8,423 bases of DNA from Dehalococcoidia bacterium (GTDB taxonomy: Bacteria; Chloroflexota; Dehalococcoidia; Dehalococcoidales; JAUWZL01). Every line of letters starts with the position of its first letter. The first letter of the stretch is position 1. Position numbers and translations under genes: made by a program. The stretch covers positions 1-8,423 of the forward strand of contig JAUWZL010000029.1 in the NCBI GenBank assembly GCA_030615305.1. Direction: 5' to 3'. Below, in pieces: positions 1 through 5,869 of this stretch. The notes under the pieces were generated by a model that worked only from the letters and a program-made list of their open reading frames with translations, did not search any database and had not been told where the DNA came from.

Positions 1-51
1 CTAAAAGTTCTTCTCCCTCCTTTAAAATTCAAATCCACATATGGGGTGTGA

Positions 52-73
52 AAGAGGGGCGCCAGCCCCTCTT
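52..73. repeat. Perfect GC-rich inverted repeat (hairpin A)
   Basis: Arms of 9 bp (52-60 and 65-73) pair perfectly around the 4-nt loop GCCA. The hairpin lies about 65 nt past the radC stop codon, so it could help end the five-gene minus-strand transcript. Neither side carries a proper T-run: on the minus strand only TTTC follows. A classical intrinsic terminator is therefore not demonstrated. Confidence 0.7.
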
Positions 74-82
74 ACTACTACT

Positions 83-110
83 TCCCCTTCCCCTTTGAAG
101 GGGAAGGGGA
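83..110. repeat. Perfect C/G-rich inverted repeat (hairpin B) downstream of radC
   Basis: Positions 83-95 and 98-110 are exact reverse complements: 13 bp around a 2-nt centre, or 12 bp with a 4-nt loop. The arms are built from CCCC and GGGG blocks separated by TT and AA. It is the first structure met by transcripts leaving radC, 28 nt past the stop codon, so it may protect or terminate the 3' end. Its palindromic form and the flanking G-rich direct extension resemble dispersed intergenic palindromes of the REP/MITE kind. That last point is inference, since only one copy is visible here. Confidence 0.75.
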
Positions 111-124
111 TACAGGGGATGGGG
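100..124 (+). other. Putative four-tetrad G-quadruplex motif
   Basis: Four runs of exactly four G (100-103, 106-109, 115-118, 121-124) are separated by loops of 2, 5 and 2 nt. This fits the intramolecular G4 pattern with short loops. The first two runs are also the 3' arm of hairpin B, so quadruplex and hairpin cannot form on the same strand at once. The G-rich strand is the template for radC transcription. Confidence 0.6.
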
Positions 125-137
125 TAGATGAACAGTC

Positions 138-827
138 TTAAAACAAGCCCTGCCTTTTCAGGCTGAGGTAATCCTTACCACCGATAATGATATGGTCCAG
201 GACATCTATACCCATAATCTCCCCGGCTTGGATTAACCTTTTGCTTAACTCTATGTCATCCTCTGAGGCAGTGGGGTCACCCGACGGGTGGTTATGGACA
301 AAGATAACCGAGGCGGCACTGGCCGATATAGCTTCCTTAAACGCCTCCCTGGGGTGAACAATACTAGTATCCAGGCTGCCCACTGAAATTTCTGAGACCT
401 TTATCAGCCGACTGCGGCTATCCAGCAAAATCGCCAAGAAGTGCTCCCTCTTCTTACCCTTCAGCCTCCCCCTTACCAAATTAGCTACATCCTCCGGCAT
501 CTTCACTACCGGTTTGTCCGAAGCCTCGGAATAAGCCTCCAGGCGGTTGGCCAGTTCAAGGGCAGCCTTGAACTGCGCTGCCTTGGCCAGGCCAATCCCT
601 CTTACCTGAGACAGCTCCTCTATTGAGGCACTGGCAATTCCCTTGAGGCTGCCAAAGCGGCTCAGCAGCCTTTGCGCCGTTACCATTACCGACTCGCCGG
701 CAATACCGCGACCCAAAATCAGTGCCAAGATCTCCTGCGCCGAAAGCGACTCGGCGCCAAATTTGAGCAGCCTCTCCCTGGGGCGCTCAGAGATAGGTAA
801 ATCGTGGATGGTAAAAGACTTTTTCAT
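138..827 (-). CDS. radC: RadC family JAMM/MPN+ domain protein
   Basis: This 229-residue protein is close to the usual RadC length. Residues 1-75 match the N-terminal RadC region, with a helix-hairpin-helix-like segment around residues 71-86 (SQVRGIG). Residues 107-229 form the MPN/JAB domain. The zinc motif HNHPSGDPTASEDD gives His178, His180, Ser188 and Asp191 in exact JAMM spacing, and Glu146 is the likely upstream glutamate, so the metal site looks intact. The family was named for DNA repair, but its biochemical role remains uncertain. The start at 827 was preferred over an in-frame ATG at 848 because it overlaps the upstream stop as ATGA and has GGAGG 8 nt before it. The longer form would add seven unconserved residues. 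It is the last gene of the minus-strand cluster, and hairpin structures follow it. Confidence 0.93.
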   Translation of the reverse strand: MKKSFTIHDLPISERPRERLLKFGAESLSAQEILALILGRGIAGESVMVTAQRLLSRFGSLKGIASASIEELSQVRGIGLAKAAQFKAALELANRLEAYSEASDKPVVKMPEDVANLVRGRLKGKKREHFLAILLDSRSRLIKVSEISVGSLDTSIVHPREAFKEAISASAASVIFVHNHPSGDPTASEDDIELSKRLIQAGEIMGIDVLDHIIIGGKDYLSLKRQGLF

Positions 828-2038
828 TGTCCTCGCCTCCAAGCCCACCCTTCAACAACCAGACCTAAGCCCAGTAGGAGTGTTGTTGCCAGGGCGGATA
901 ATGTGGCCACCTGTGTCGGGGATGACGCTTTTTCTCCGGCTGGCTGGTATTTTTCCGTAAGGTAATCCCGCCAGAGGACATTAAGACCCGCCATATCAAA
1001 ACCATAGACACTTATTAGGGCACCATCATAGCTACTGCCCTGCTTAAAGTTACTGAGCAGCTCAAACATCTTATCCTGGCCATAACTATTAATGAGGAAC
1101 TCGACCAGACTGTAGCTCTGGGCATAGGAAAGATAGGACTGGGTAGCATAGGCAGAGAAAGGACTGGCCAGGCTGCGCACCGAGATAAGGTTTTTTTGGG
1201 CTAACGCCTGCTCCAAATAGGCCTGGTATACCGCCTCCAGTTCTCCCTCGGCATACATGGACAAGCCCTCATTAAGCCAGGTAGGCAAAGAGTTATAGGG
1301 GTTGAAGGTCATCTGGTGCGTCACCAGATGGGTTAGTTCGTGAACGATTGCCCTCTTGCCCCACTCAATATTTTCTGGGGCTATGCTGATAGCTACGGTT
1401 CCCTGTGTAGTGTAGGCTACTCCCCCGACCCATTCCTGTGGGAAAATCATGGCCCCTTTTAAGTCCGTAGTGCTGGCATAGATATAGACCTTAACCGGCC
1501 TTTCCAGATGGGCACCGGTATCCTCAGCCAGCCGAGTCAGTGCTTGCTGACTGGTTAGCATTAACTCCTGGGCAAAGGAGTCATCACCCTGGTACCAGTA
1601 TAAGGTTATATTACCCTCTGTCAGAATGCGCCATGAATAGCGGTTATCATCAAAGTGGACCTGCTGCCGGGCTGTCTTAAATCTGTTGCCGCTGGCATCA
1701 GCTATAGTCCACCAGTACTCAACCACAGTCCCAGAAGGCATGCCGCCGGTCTTTCTCATATCCCAGGTCCAGCTAGCGGTCACGCTGGTGTCAGGAGTAA
1801 AGTCAATGTTGACCTCGCTGGTCACCCGGGCAAAGCCTTCACGGTCAACGATGTAGTGGAGACGAATATCGGTAATATTAACCTCGCTTTCAATGGACAA
1901 ATTGAAGTCAAGCGAGGTTGGAAACACTGCCCAGGCCGAGGCTTCAGGCACTGTTACTTCGGTCTGGGCCTGGACCGGGCTTAATGCTACCAGCAGTAAG
2001 CCCAAAACTATAACCAAAACAAGGGTCTTCTTAATCAT
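824..2038 (-). CDS. Exported peptidase MA-like gluzincin metalloprotease with C-terminal membrane anchor
   Basis: The protein has 404 residues. A signal peptide is clear: Lys-Lys, a hydrophobic core, then PVQAQ with likely cleavage near residue 24. Residues 30-130 are beta-rich and Ig-like in character. Residues 140-365 form the catalytic region, with the zinc motif HELTH (His233, Glu234, His237) and WLNEG supplying Glu257 as the probable third ligand. This is the gluzincin arrangement of the peptidase MA family. Residues 376-397 are a hydrophobic segment followed by WAWRRGQ, so the enzyme is probably exported and held in the membrane by its C-terminus. The substrate is unknown. The start at 2038 was chosen because it begins the signal peptide, overlaps the prfB stop by 8 nt and has AAGGA just upstream. 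An in-frame ATG at 2116 would bury the signal sequence. Its TGA stop overlaps the radC start. Confidence 0.85.
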   Translation of the reverse strand: MIKKTLVLVIVLGLLLVALSPVQAQTEVTVPEASAWAVFPTSLDFNLSIESEVNITDIRLHYIVDREGFARVTSEVNIDFTPDTSVTASWTWDMRKTGGMPSGTVVEYWWTIADASGNRFKTARQQVHFDDNRYSWRILTEGNITLYWYQGDDSFAQELMLTSQQALTRLAEDTGAHLERPVKVYIYASTTDLKGAMIFPQEWVGGVAYTTQGTVAISIAPENIEWGKRAIVHELTHLVTHQMTFNPYNSLPTWLNEGLSMYAEGELEAVYQAYLEQALAQKNLISVRSLASPFSAYATQSYLSYAQSYSLVEFLINSYGQDKMFELLSNFKQGSSYDGALISVYGFDMAGLNVLWRDYLTEKYQPAGEKASSPTQVATLSALATTLLLGLGLVVEGWAWRRGQ

Positions 2039-3138
2039 CTTCCTTACCCAAACCAGACCTGAGGTAGGCAGTGATAAAGTCGTCCAATTCACCGTCCAGG
2101 ACGGCCTCGGTGTCACCTGTTTGATAATCAGTCCGGTGGTCTTTTACCATCCTGTACGGGTGAAGGATGTAGCTTCTAATCTGGTTCCCCCAACCGGCGA
2201 CCACATGTTCTCCTTTAAGCCTAACCCTCTCTTCCTCTCTCCTAGCCAACTCCAGCTTCAGCAACCGGGCTCTTAGAACTCTTAAGGCAATCTCTTTGTT
2301 CAGGTATTGAGAACGCTCACTCTGGCAGGTAACCACAAGACCTGTAGGCAGGTGATTAATCCTGACCGCGCTGCTGGTCTTCTGCATATGTTGACCCCCA
2401 GGCCCGCTAGACCTATAGGTGTCAATCCTTAAATCGTCAGGTGAAATTTTGACATCAACATCCCCTTTAGCCTCAGGCATTACCTCTACCAGAACAAAGG
2501 AGGTGTGCCGGGCATGGTCAGCATCAAAGGGGGAAAGGCGAATTAGCCGATGGACTCCGTGCTCCGATTTCAAGTAGCCAAAGCTATAATCACCACTAAT
2601 CTCAACAATGGCACTCTTTATCCCGGCCTCTTCTCCCGGTGAGGTATCCAGTAACTCAGCCTGATAACCACGGCGCTCAGCCCAGCGAAGGTACATCCGG
2701 AGTAACATTTCTGCCCAGTCTTGGGATTCAACACCTCCAGCCCCGGCATGAATAGCCAGTATGGCATTGCGGCTATCATACTCACCACTAAAAGCCTTCT
2801 GGAATTCCAACTCGTCAAGGCGAGAGGCAATCTTATCAATCTCAGACTGAATCTCTTTGCCCAGTGAAGTTACCTCTTCCTCCGACTCCATAGAGATTAG
2901 CTCAGCGATATCGGCTACCCTTTTCTCTAGTCCCCGCCACCCGTCCACCACCTTTTTTAATTCAGCCAAGCAGCGCATGGCACCCTGTGCTTCAGCCGAG
3001 TCTTGCCAGAAATCAGGCTGTGCCGCTTGCTTTTCAAGTCTGGCTATCTCTTTCTCCTTGACGGCGACGTCAAAGATGCACCATTGCCATGAAGATCCTT
3101 TGCCGAAGTCCGTCCAGTCTATCTTTTAATTCCCGCAT
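2031..3138 (-). CDS. prfB: Peptide chain release factor 2 (RF2), made by programmed +1 frameshift
   Basis: RF2 recognises UAA and UGA and triggers peptide release on the ribosome. Frame 0 starts at ATG 3138 behind AGGAGGG (3142-3148), encodes 22 residues and stops at TGA 3072-3070. Skipping T3072 continues as Asp-Val-Ala-Val and gives 368 residues in all, matching the family length. The codon-recognition tripeptide SPF (about 202-204) and the catalytic GGQ (about 247-249, in GPGGQHMQKT) sit where Escherichia coli RF2 has them. SPF rather than PxT separates it from RF1. The region IARLEKQ through PDFWQDSAEAQ, present only in the shifted product, is typical RF2 N-terminal sequence. That rules out a start at the internal ATG 2978. 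The stop codon overlaps the start of the peptidase gene, and 11 nt separate it from the acetyltransferase upstream. Confidence 0.95.
3069..3084 (-). promoter_or_regulatory. RF2 autoregulatory +1 frameshift site
   Basis: The minus strand reads CAT CTT TGA C, with CTT at 3075-3073 and TGA at 3072-3070. This is the conserved RF2 slip site, where tRNA-Leu moves from CUU to UUU when UGA is decoded slowly. Low RF2 thus favours the shift and more RF2. The E. coli site has AGGGGG three bases before CUU. Here the same six positions (3084-3079) read ATGGTG, so the internal Shine-Dalgarno stimulator is degraded. Confidence 0.9.
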
Positions 3139-3141
3139 CTT

Positions 3142-3148
3142 CCCTCCT
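3142..3148 (-). promoter_or_regulatory. Strong ribosome binding site fixing the prfB start
   Basis: AGGAGGG lies 3 nt before ATG 3138 and just after the acetyltransferase stop TAG (3152-3150). It is the only strong Shine-Dalgarno near the prfB 5' end. It supports initiation upstream of the frameshift site rather than at an internal ATG. Confidence 0.8.
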
Positions 3149-3149
3149 A

Positions 3150-3803
3150 CTAATGCGACAGGTATTTTACAATACGTGTTTCCCCGCTAAGTCCGTATTT
3201 AGCATATCGCTTTTTGTAAGTTACCTCATTGACCACCTTAAAACCCAGACCTTCATAAAAACAGCGAGCCTCCTTGTTATCAATCACCATATCAAGGGCT
3301 ATACGTTTCAGACCCCGCCGCCTGGCCTCCATTTCAGCCGTCTGCATTAATCTTCGGCCTATGCCCTGAAGACGCCTTTGTGGCGTTACGGCAAAGTATT
3401 CAATGTAGTAGTCTTCCTCGGTGATTGGCGCGGAAGAGCGTCCAGTTTCGTTTGCAAAACGTAACAGCTTTAAAATATGCCAAAATGGAATACGCCTTAG
3501 CCAGCTAAGCAATATCTTGTAAGAAGCACGAATAGCTTCCTTCCGCGTCTTTCTATCAAAACCAAGGAACATACCGACGACACTATCATTAATTTTAGCG
3601 ACAAAGGTATGGCTGTAGCTCTGTATATGTCCCGGACGGGGAAAAACCTCGCTATAGGTATCAATTATTAACTCCCTAGCCTGGCTTGCAGACTGACCAA
3701 AAATGAATTGCTCAACTGGAAAGCTGGCTTCATACATCAGCTCAGCCGCTGCCGGCGCATCCTCTGCTACCGCCCGACTGATTATGATTTCATCTGTTTC
3801 CAT
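3150..3803 (-). CDS. GNAT family N-acetyltransferase, substrate unknown
   Basis: The protein has 217 residues. The acetyl-CoA pyrophosphate-binding motif is QRRLQGIGRR (residues 142-151), following the beta strand YYIEYFAVTP. FYEGLGF (182-188) is the typical motif B loop. The N-terminal half (IISRAVAEDAPAAAELMYEA) is the usual first strand and helix. Between the halves, about residues 84-128 form a longer, basic and amphipathic insertion (SWLRRIPFWHILKLLRF) not found in minimal GNAT proteins. The acceptor could be a small molecule or a protein N-terminus; nothing here decides it. Its ATG follows the nfi stop with no gap, and AAAGG inside nfi can serve as its ribosome site. Placement just before prfB does not by itself imply a role in translation. 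Confidence 0.85.
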   Translation of the reverse strand: METDEIIISRAVAEDAPAAAELMYEASFPVEQFIFGQSASQARELIIDTYSEVFPRPGHIQSYSHTFVAKINDSVVGMFLGFDRKTRKEAIRASYKILLSWLRRIPFWHILKLLRFANETGRSSAPITEEDYYIEYFAVTPQRRLQGIGRRLMQTAEMEARRRGLKRIALDMVIDNKEARCFYEGLGFKVVNEVTYKKRYAKYGLSGETRIVKYLSH

Positions 3804-4523
3804 CTAAGCCTTTCCCCGATAACTCAGCTTATTTACATCTGTATATGGCTTTAGATTGCCGCCAGCAGCCGCCAAGTGGGCAAGGCGAGTTGGCTCCGGC
3901 AGGCGATAGCCACGACAGCATTGTAATACCCAGTAGATAGCATTCTCAAGGCTGATCTTATGACCTATAGAAACATAGACCGGCTTTACTCCGGTCCTGG
4001 TTCGCAGAGCAACGCCTATAGTCTCACCCATTTCCACTAATTCTGTATAGCTACCCGATTCCTCACCTGGCACCGAATGACTGCCACAGAGCCGAGACTT
4101 GGCACAGCCAATAGTCGGTACATCCAGAAAGAGACCCAGGTGAGAGGCAAACCCTAGCCTCCGAGGGTGAGCAACTCCCTGCCCATCAACAATTATAAGG
4201 TCAGGAGTAAGCGAGAGTCTCTGGCAGGCAGCCAGTATTAATGGCGATTCCCTAAAAGACAAAAGTCCCGGGATGTAAGGAAATTCAAGCCTGTCCTGCA
4301 CTAGTTCCATTGCCACCAGCCTAAGTTCGGGATAACTCAAGACAACAACCGCCGCTTGAGCCATTCCCTGAAGCTTGCCCAGAGCAATATCCGCTCCGGC
4401 TATAAAGCGCGGCGCAACGACCTCACCTGTCCGTGACACCTGTTGTGACAGCCGCCACTGTATCTCCACAGCCTGAGCCGGGCTAAGTTGCCAATCGTGC
4501 CATCTCTCGGTCTTCACACTCAC
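3804..4523 (-). CDS. nfi: Endonuclease V (deoxyinosine 3' endonuclease)
   Basis: Endonuclease V cuts DNA one bond 3' of deaminated bases, chiefly hypoxanthine, to begin alternative excision repair. The 239-residue protein has the family landmarks: GADIAL with Asp45, PYIPGLLSFRE (82-92) carrying the lesion-probing PYIP wedge and Glu92, VDGQGVAHPRRLG with Asp113, VPTIGCAKSRL (135-145), and PEPTRLAH near the end. Asp45, Glu92 and Asp113 are the expected metal ligands. His216 is probably the equivalent of the conserved late histidine. The annotated start is GTG 4523. An in-frame GTG at 4517 is equally plausible and fits the predicted transcript start better. No Shine-Dalgarno is visible before either. 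It is the first gene of the cluster that also holds radC. Confidence 0.93.
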   Translation of the reverse strand: MSVKTERWHDWQLSPAQAVEIQWRLSQQVSRTGEVVAPRFIAGADIALGKLQGMAQAAVVVLSYPELRLVAMELVQDRLEFPYIPGLLSFRESPLILAACQRLSLTPDLIIVDGQGVAHPRRLGFASHLGLFLDVPTIGCAKSRLCGSHSVPGEESGSYTELVEMGETIGVALRTRTGVKPVYVSIGHKISLENAIYWVLQCCRGYRLPEPTRLAHLAAAGGNLKPYTDVNKLSYRGKA

Positions 4524-4524
4524 T

Positions 4525-4554
4525 ATTATAGCTGGTGCCCAAGCCTGGTGACAA
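4525..4554 (-). promoter_or_regulatory. Sigma70-type promoter for the nfi-GNAT-prfB-peptidase-radC cluster
   Basis: On the minus strand TTGTCA (4554-4549) and a perfect TATAAT (4530-4525) are separated by 18 nt. Transcription would start near 4519-4517, at or inside the first codons of nfi, implying a leaderless mRNA. No other convincing promoter was seen within the five-gene cluster. Confidence 0.75.
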
Positions 4555-4567
4555 ATAAAAAGTTTTG

Positions 4568-4606
4568 ATAACTAATGCTGACTGGTATTGACAGTCAAAT
4601 AGTTAT
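4568..4606. repeat. Bipartite inverted repeat in the divergent promoter region (operator candidate)
   Basis: Outer arms ATAACTA (4568-4574) and TAGTTAT (4600-4606) pair perfectly over 7 bp. Inner arms TGACTG (4579-4584) and CAGTCA (4592-4597) pair perfectly over 6 bp around a 7-nt centre. The spacers between arms are 4 and 2 nt. The right half covers the -35 box of the rpsP promoter, and the left edge is 14 bp from the nfi -35. It lies upstream of both predicted transcription starts, so it should act as DNA (protein site or cruciform) rather than as RNA. No regulator is identified. Confidence 0.55.
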
Positions 4607-4617
4607 GGTGGCATAAT
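4588..4617 (+). promoter_or_regulatory. Sigma70-type promoter for rpsP-khpA
   Basis: A perfect TTGACA (4588-4593) and CATAAT (4612-4617) are separated by 18 nt. The predicted start near 4624 leaves a leader of only about 13 nt before rpsP, with a purine-rich but weak AAGAAGAAAG ribosome site. Confidence 0.75.
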
Positions 4618-4636
4618 AACCAAGAAGAAAGACAAA

Positions 4637-4906
4637 ATGGTAAAAATTAGGCTCAGGCGAGTAGGCGTCCCTAAGAAACCAAGCTATCGGCTGGTAGTAG
4701 CCGATGCCCGTTCCCCCCGAGATGGGGCGTTTATCAGTATTATCGGGCATTACAACCCACTGACCGACCCGGAGACAGTAGTTATAGATGAAGAAGAAGC
4801 CCTAAAATGGCTGGGGCAAGGCGCCCAACCCACAGTTACTGCCAGAAGACTGCTAACCAAGGCAGGTGTTATGGAAAAGTTTAAGGCAACAAAGGAGAAA
4901 ACATGA
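4637..4906 (+). CDS. rpsP: 30S ribosomal protein bS16
   Basis: This 89-residue protein is full length for bS16, a 16S rRNA-binding protein that helps assemble the body of the small subunit. It is recognised from the N-terminus [23 protein letters not shown], split here as VKIRLRRVG and PSYRLVVAD, then [17 protein letters not shown] (26-42) and the later helical segment [12 protein letters not shown]. It is the first gene after the plus-strand promoter and its TGA overlaps the khpA ATG by 4 nt. The gene order rpsP then khpA then rimM is conserved in many bacteria. Confidence 0.97.
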   Translation: MVKIRLRRVGVPKKPSYRLVVADARSPRDGAFISIIGHYNPLTDPETVVIDEEEALKWLGQGAQPTVTARRLLTKAGVMEKFKATKEKT

Positions 4907-5130
4907 AGGACCTAGTAGAATACATCGCCAAATCACTGGTCAACTCACCCGATGATGTAGTGGTTACCGAAGAAGAAGAAGAGGATGGAATAATTCTAAA
5001 ATTGCAGGTTGCCGATGAGGATAAGGGCCGGATTATCGGCAAGCAGGGTCGGATAGCCCAGGCCATACGCACCCTAATCAGAGTAAAGGCAGCCAAAGCA
5101 GGCACTAGAGTCACTCTTGAGATTGTCTAA
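4903..5130 (+). CDS. khpA: KhpA family KH-domain RNA-binding protein
   Basis: The protein has 75 residues and consists of a single KH domain, typical of the small KhpA (YlqC) family that binds RNA, often with KhpB. The nucleic-acid-binding GxxG loop is GKQG within [17 protein letters not shown] (about 42-58). The N-terminal half ([13 protein letters not shown]) is the usual helix, followed by an acidic run [14 protein letters not shown] (4892-4897) stands 5 nt before the ATG, and the start overlaps the rpsP stop, so the two are translationally coupled. The target RNAs are not shown by the sequence. Confidence 0.93.
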   Translation: MKDLVEYIAKSLVNSPDDVVVTEEEEEDGIILKLQVADEDKGRIIGKQGRIAQAIRTLIRVKAAKAGTRVTLEIV

Positions 5131-5171
5131 CCAGCCCAAGATTGTGAGAGAGTTAAAGAGAAACTCCACCC

Positions 5172-5204
5172 CTCAAAAATCTGTTTGTTTCAGATTAATT
5201 TGAG
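5172..5204 (+). terminator. Hairpin followed by T-rich tract between khpA and rimM
   Basis: CTCAAAAATCTG (5172-5183) pairs with CAGATT plus TTTGAG (5191-5196, 5199-5204): 12 bp with a 2-nt bulge and a 7-nt loop. A T-rich stretch, TTTTCTTTTCT, begins about 12 nt after the stem. The distance and the A/T-rich stem make this a weak or partial terminator, possibly an attenuator between khpA and rimM. The rest of the 185-nt gap holds short 5-bp pairings and GATAAT at 5270 without a good -35; no gene or known RNA was recognised. Confidence 0.4.
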
Positions 5205-5315
5205 CCTGTATGATGTTTTCTTTTCTACCATTACATATACAGGTAATCGGCTAAATAGTCTATCAAAGAGATAATACCTTTTAAGGCACGTTAGTCAGCC
5301 TACCTGGGTCAGGGA

Positions 5316-5843
5316 ATGGGGCCAAAAGACCTAGAGTTTATAACCATTGGTGAAATTGTATCCCCCTGGGGCGTCGAGGGTCAGCTAAAGGTAAAGGTAA
5401 TAACCGATTTCCCCGAGCGCTTCAGTCCCTGGGCAAAGGTCTATATAGACCGTCAGCCAATGACCATCAAGAGCGCTATCTGGCAAAAAGACAGGGTTAT
5501 CATTAAGCTTGGTAATATTGATAGTGCTCAAGAGGCTCAAAGGCTCCAGGGACAACCTATAGAAATACATCATAGCCAGCTTAAATCTCTACCTGAGGAA
5601 CATTATTATCACTTTCAACTTTTAGGGCTTGAGGTATGGACAACCAAGGGGGAGCACCTGGGCAATATCTCTGAAATCCTAGCCACAGCCAGCAACGATG
5701 TCTATGTGGTCCAAGGGAGCGAAGGCGAGATCCTTATCCCCGCGGTTAGCGATATAGTAAAATCCGTTGACCTTAAGCGGGGGTGTATAGTTATTGAGGC
5801 TATAGAGGGACTGCTGAGCCTAAATACTAAGAAGTCGAACTAG
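5316..5843 (+). CDS. rimM: Ribosome maturation factor RimM
   Basis: RimM binds ribosomal protein uS19 and assists late assembly of the 30S head and 16S rRNA processing. The 175-residue protein has the N-terminal RimM domain (about 8-91; ITIGEIVSPWGVEGQLKV and TDFPERF) and the C-terminal PRC barrel (about 97-170; YYHFQLLGLEV, NDVYVV, ILIPAVSDIV and EGLL). The usual histidine of the P-H-G turn is tryptophan (SPWG). ATG 5316 is the only good start before an upstream in-frame stop at 5292, but its sole purine run, AGGGA, touches the ATG, so the ribosome site is poor. It lies 185 nt after khpA. No trmD or rplS follows: the next gene converges from the other strand 26 nt away. Confidence 0.93.
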   Translation: MGPKDLEFITIGEIVSPWGVEGQLKVKVITDFPERFSPWAKVYIDRQPMTIKSAIWQKDRVIIKLGNIDSAQEAQRLQGQPIEIHHSQLKSLPEEHYYHFQLLGLEVWTTKGEHLGNISEILATASNDVYVVQGSEGEILIPAVSDIVKSVDLKRGCIVIEAIEGLLSLNTKKSN

Positions 5844-5869
5844 CTGGCTGCTATATGATAAAGTGTCGC

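Noticed and set aside
1..30. Minus-strand AAGGAGGG (22-15) as a ribosome site for a gene to the left
   Set aside because: No start codon occurs in the 14 bases before the window edge, so spacing would be too long. Nothing further can be said from this window.
828..848. Longer RadC start at ATG 848
   Set aside because: It would add MGLEART, which is not family-like, and it overlaps the peptidase more. ATG 827 has the ATGA overlap and a well-placed GGAGG.
2039..2116. Longer peptidase start at ATG 2116
   Set aside because: It would put 26 extra residues before a clear signal peptide and overlap prfB by 86 nt.
1655..2276. Plus-strand open frames opposite the peptidase and prfB
   Set aside because: They lie antisense to well-supported genes, lack family-like motifs and ribosome sites, and are explained as shadows of coding bias.
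2031..2978. RF2 as a 315-residue protein starting at ATG 2978
   Set aside because: The typical RF2 N-terminal sequence continues upstream to the CTT TGA slip site and a strong ribosome site at 3142-3148. The full 368 residues match the family length.
3070..3072. In-frame TGA in prfB as a nonsense mutation or sequencing error
   Set aside because: It sits exactly in the conserved CTT TGA C context at the expected codon, and the +1 frame restores the protein.
4903..5130. Acidic TEEEEEDG run in KhpA as a sign of an unusual fusion or repeat expansion
   Set aside because: Total length and GxxG position match ordinary KhpA, so the run is only a loop variant.
5270..5275. GATAAT as the -10 of a separate rimM promoter
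   Set aside because: The hexamer 17 nt upstream (TCGGCT) matches the -35 consensus at only three of six positions. It remains possible but is not supported.
5844..5869. Bidirectional terminator between rimM and atpC
   Set aside because: The 26-nt gap shows no convincing stem with flanking T-runs on either strand.
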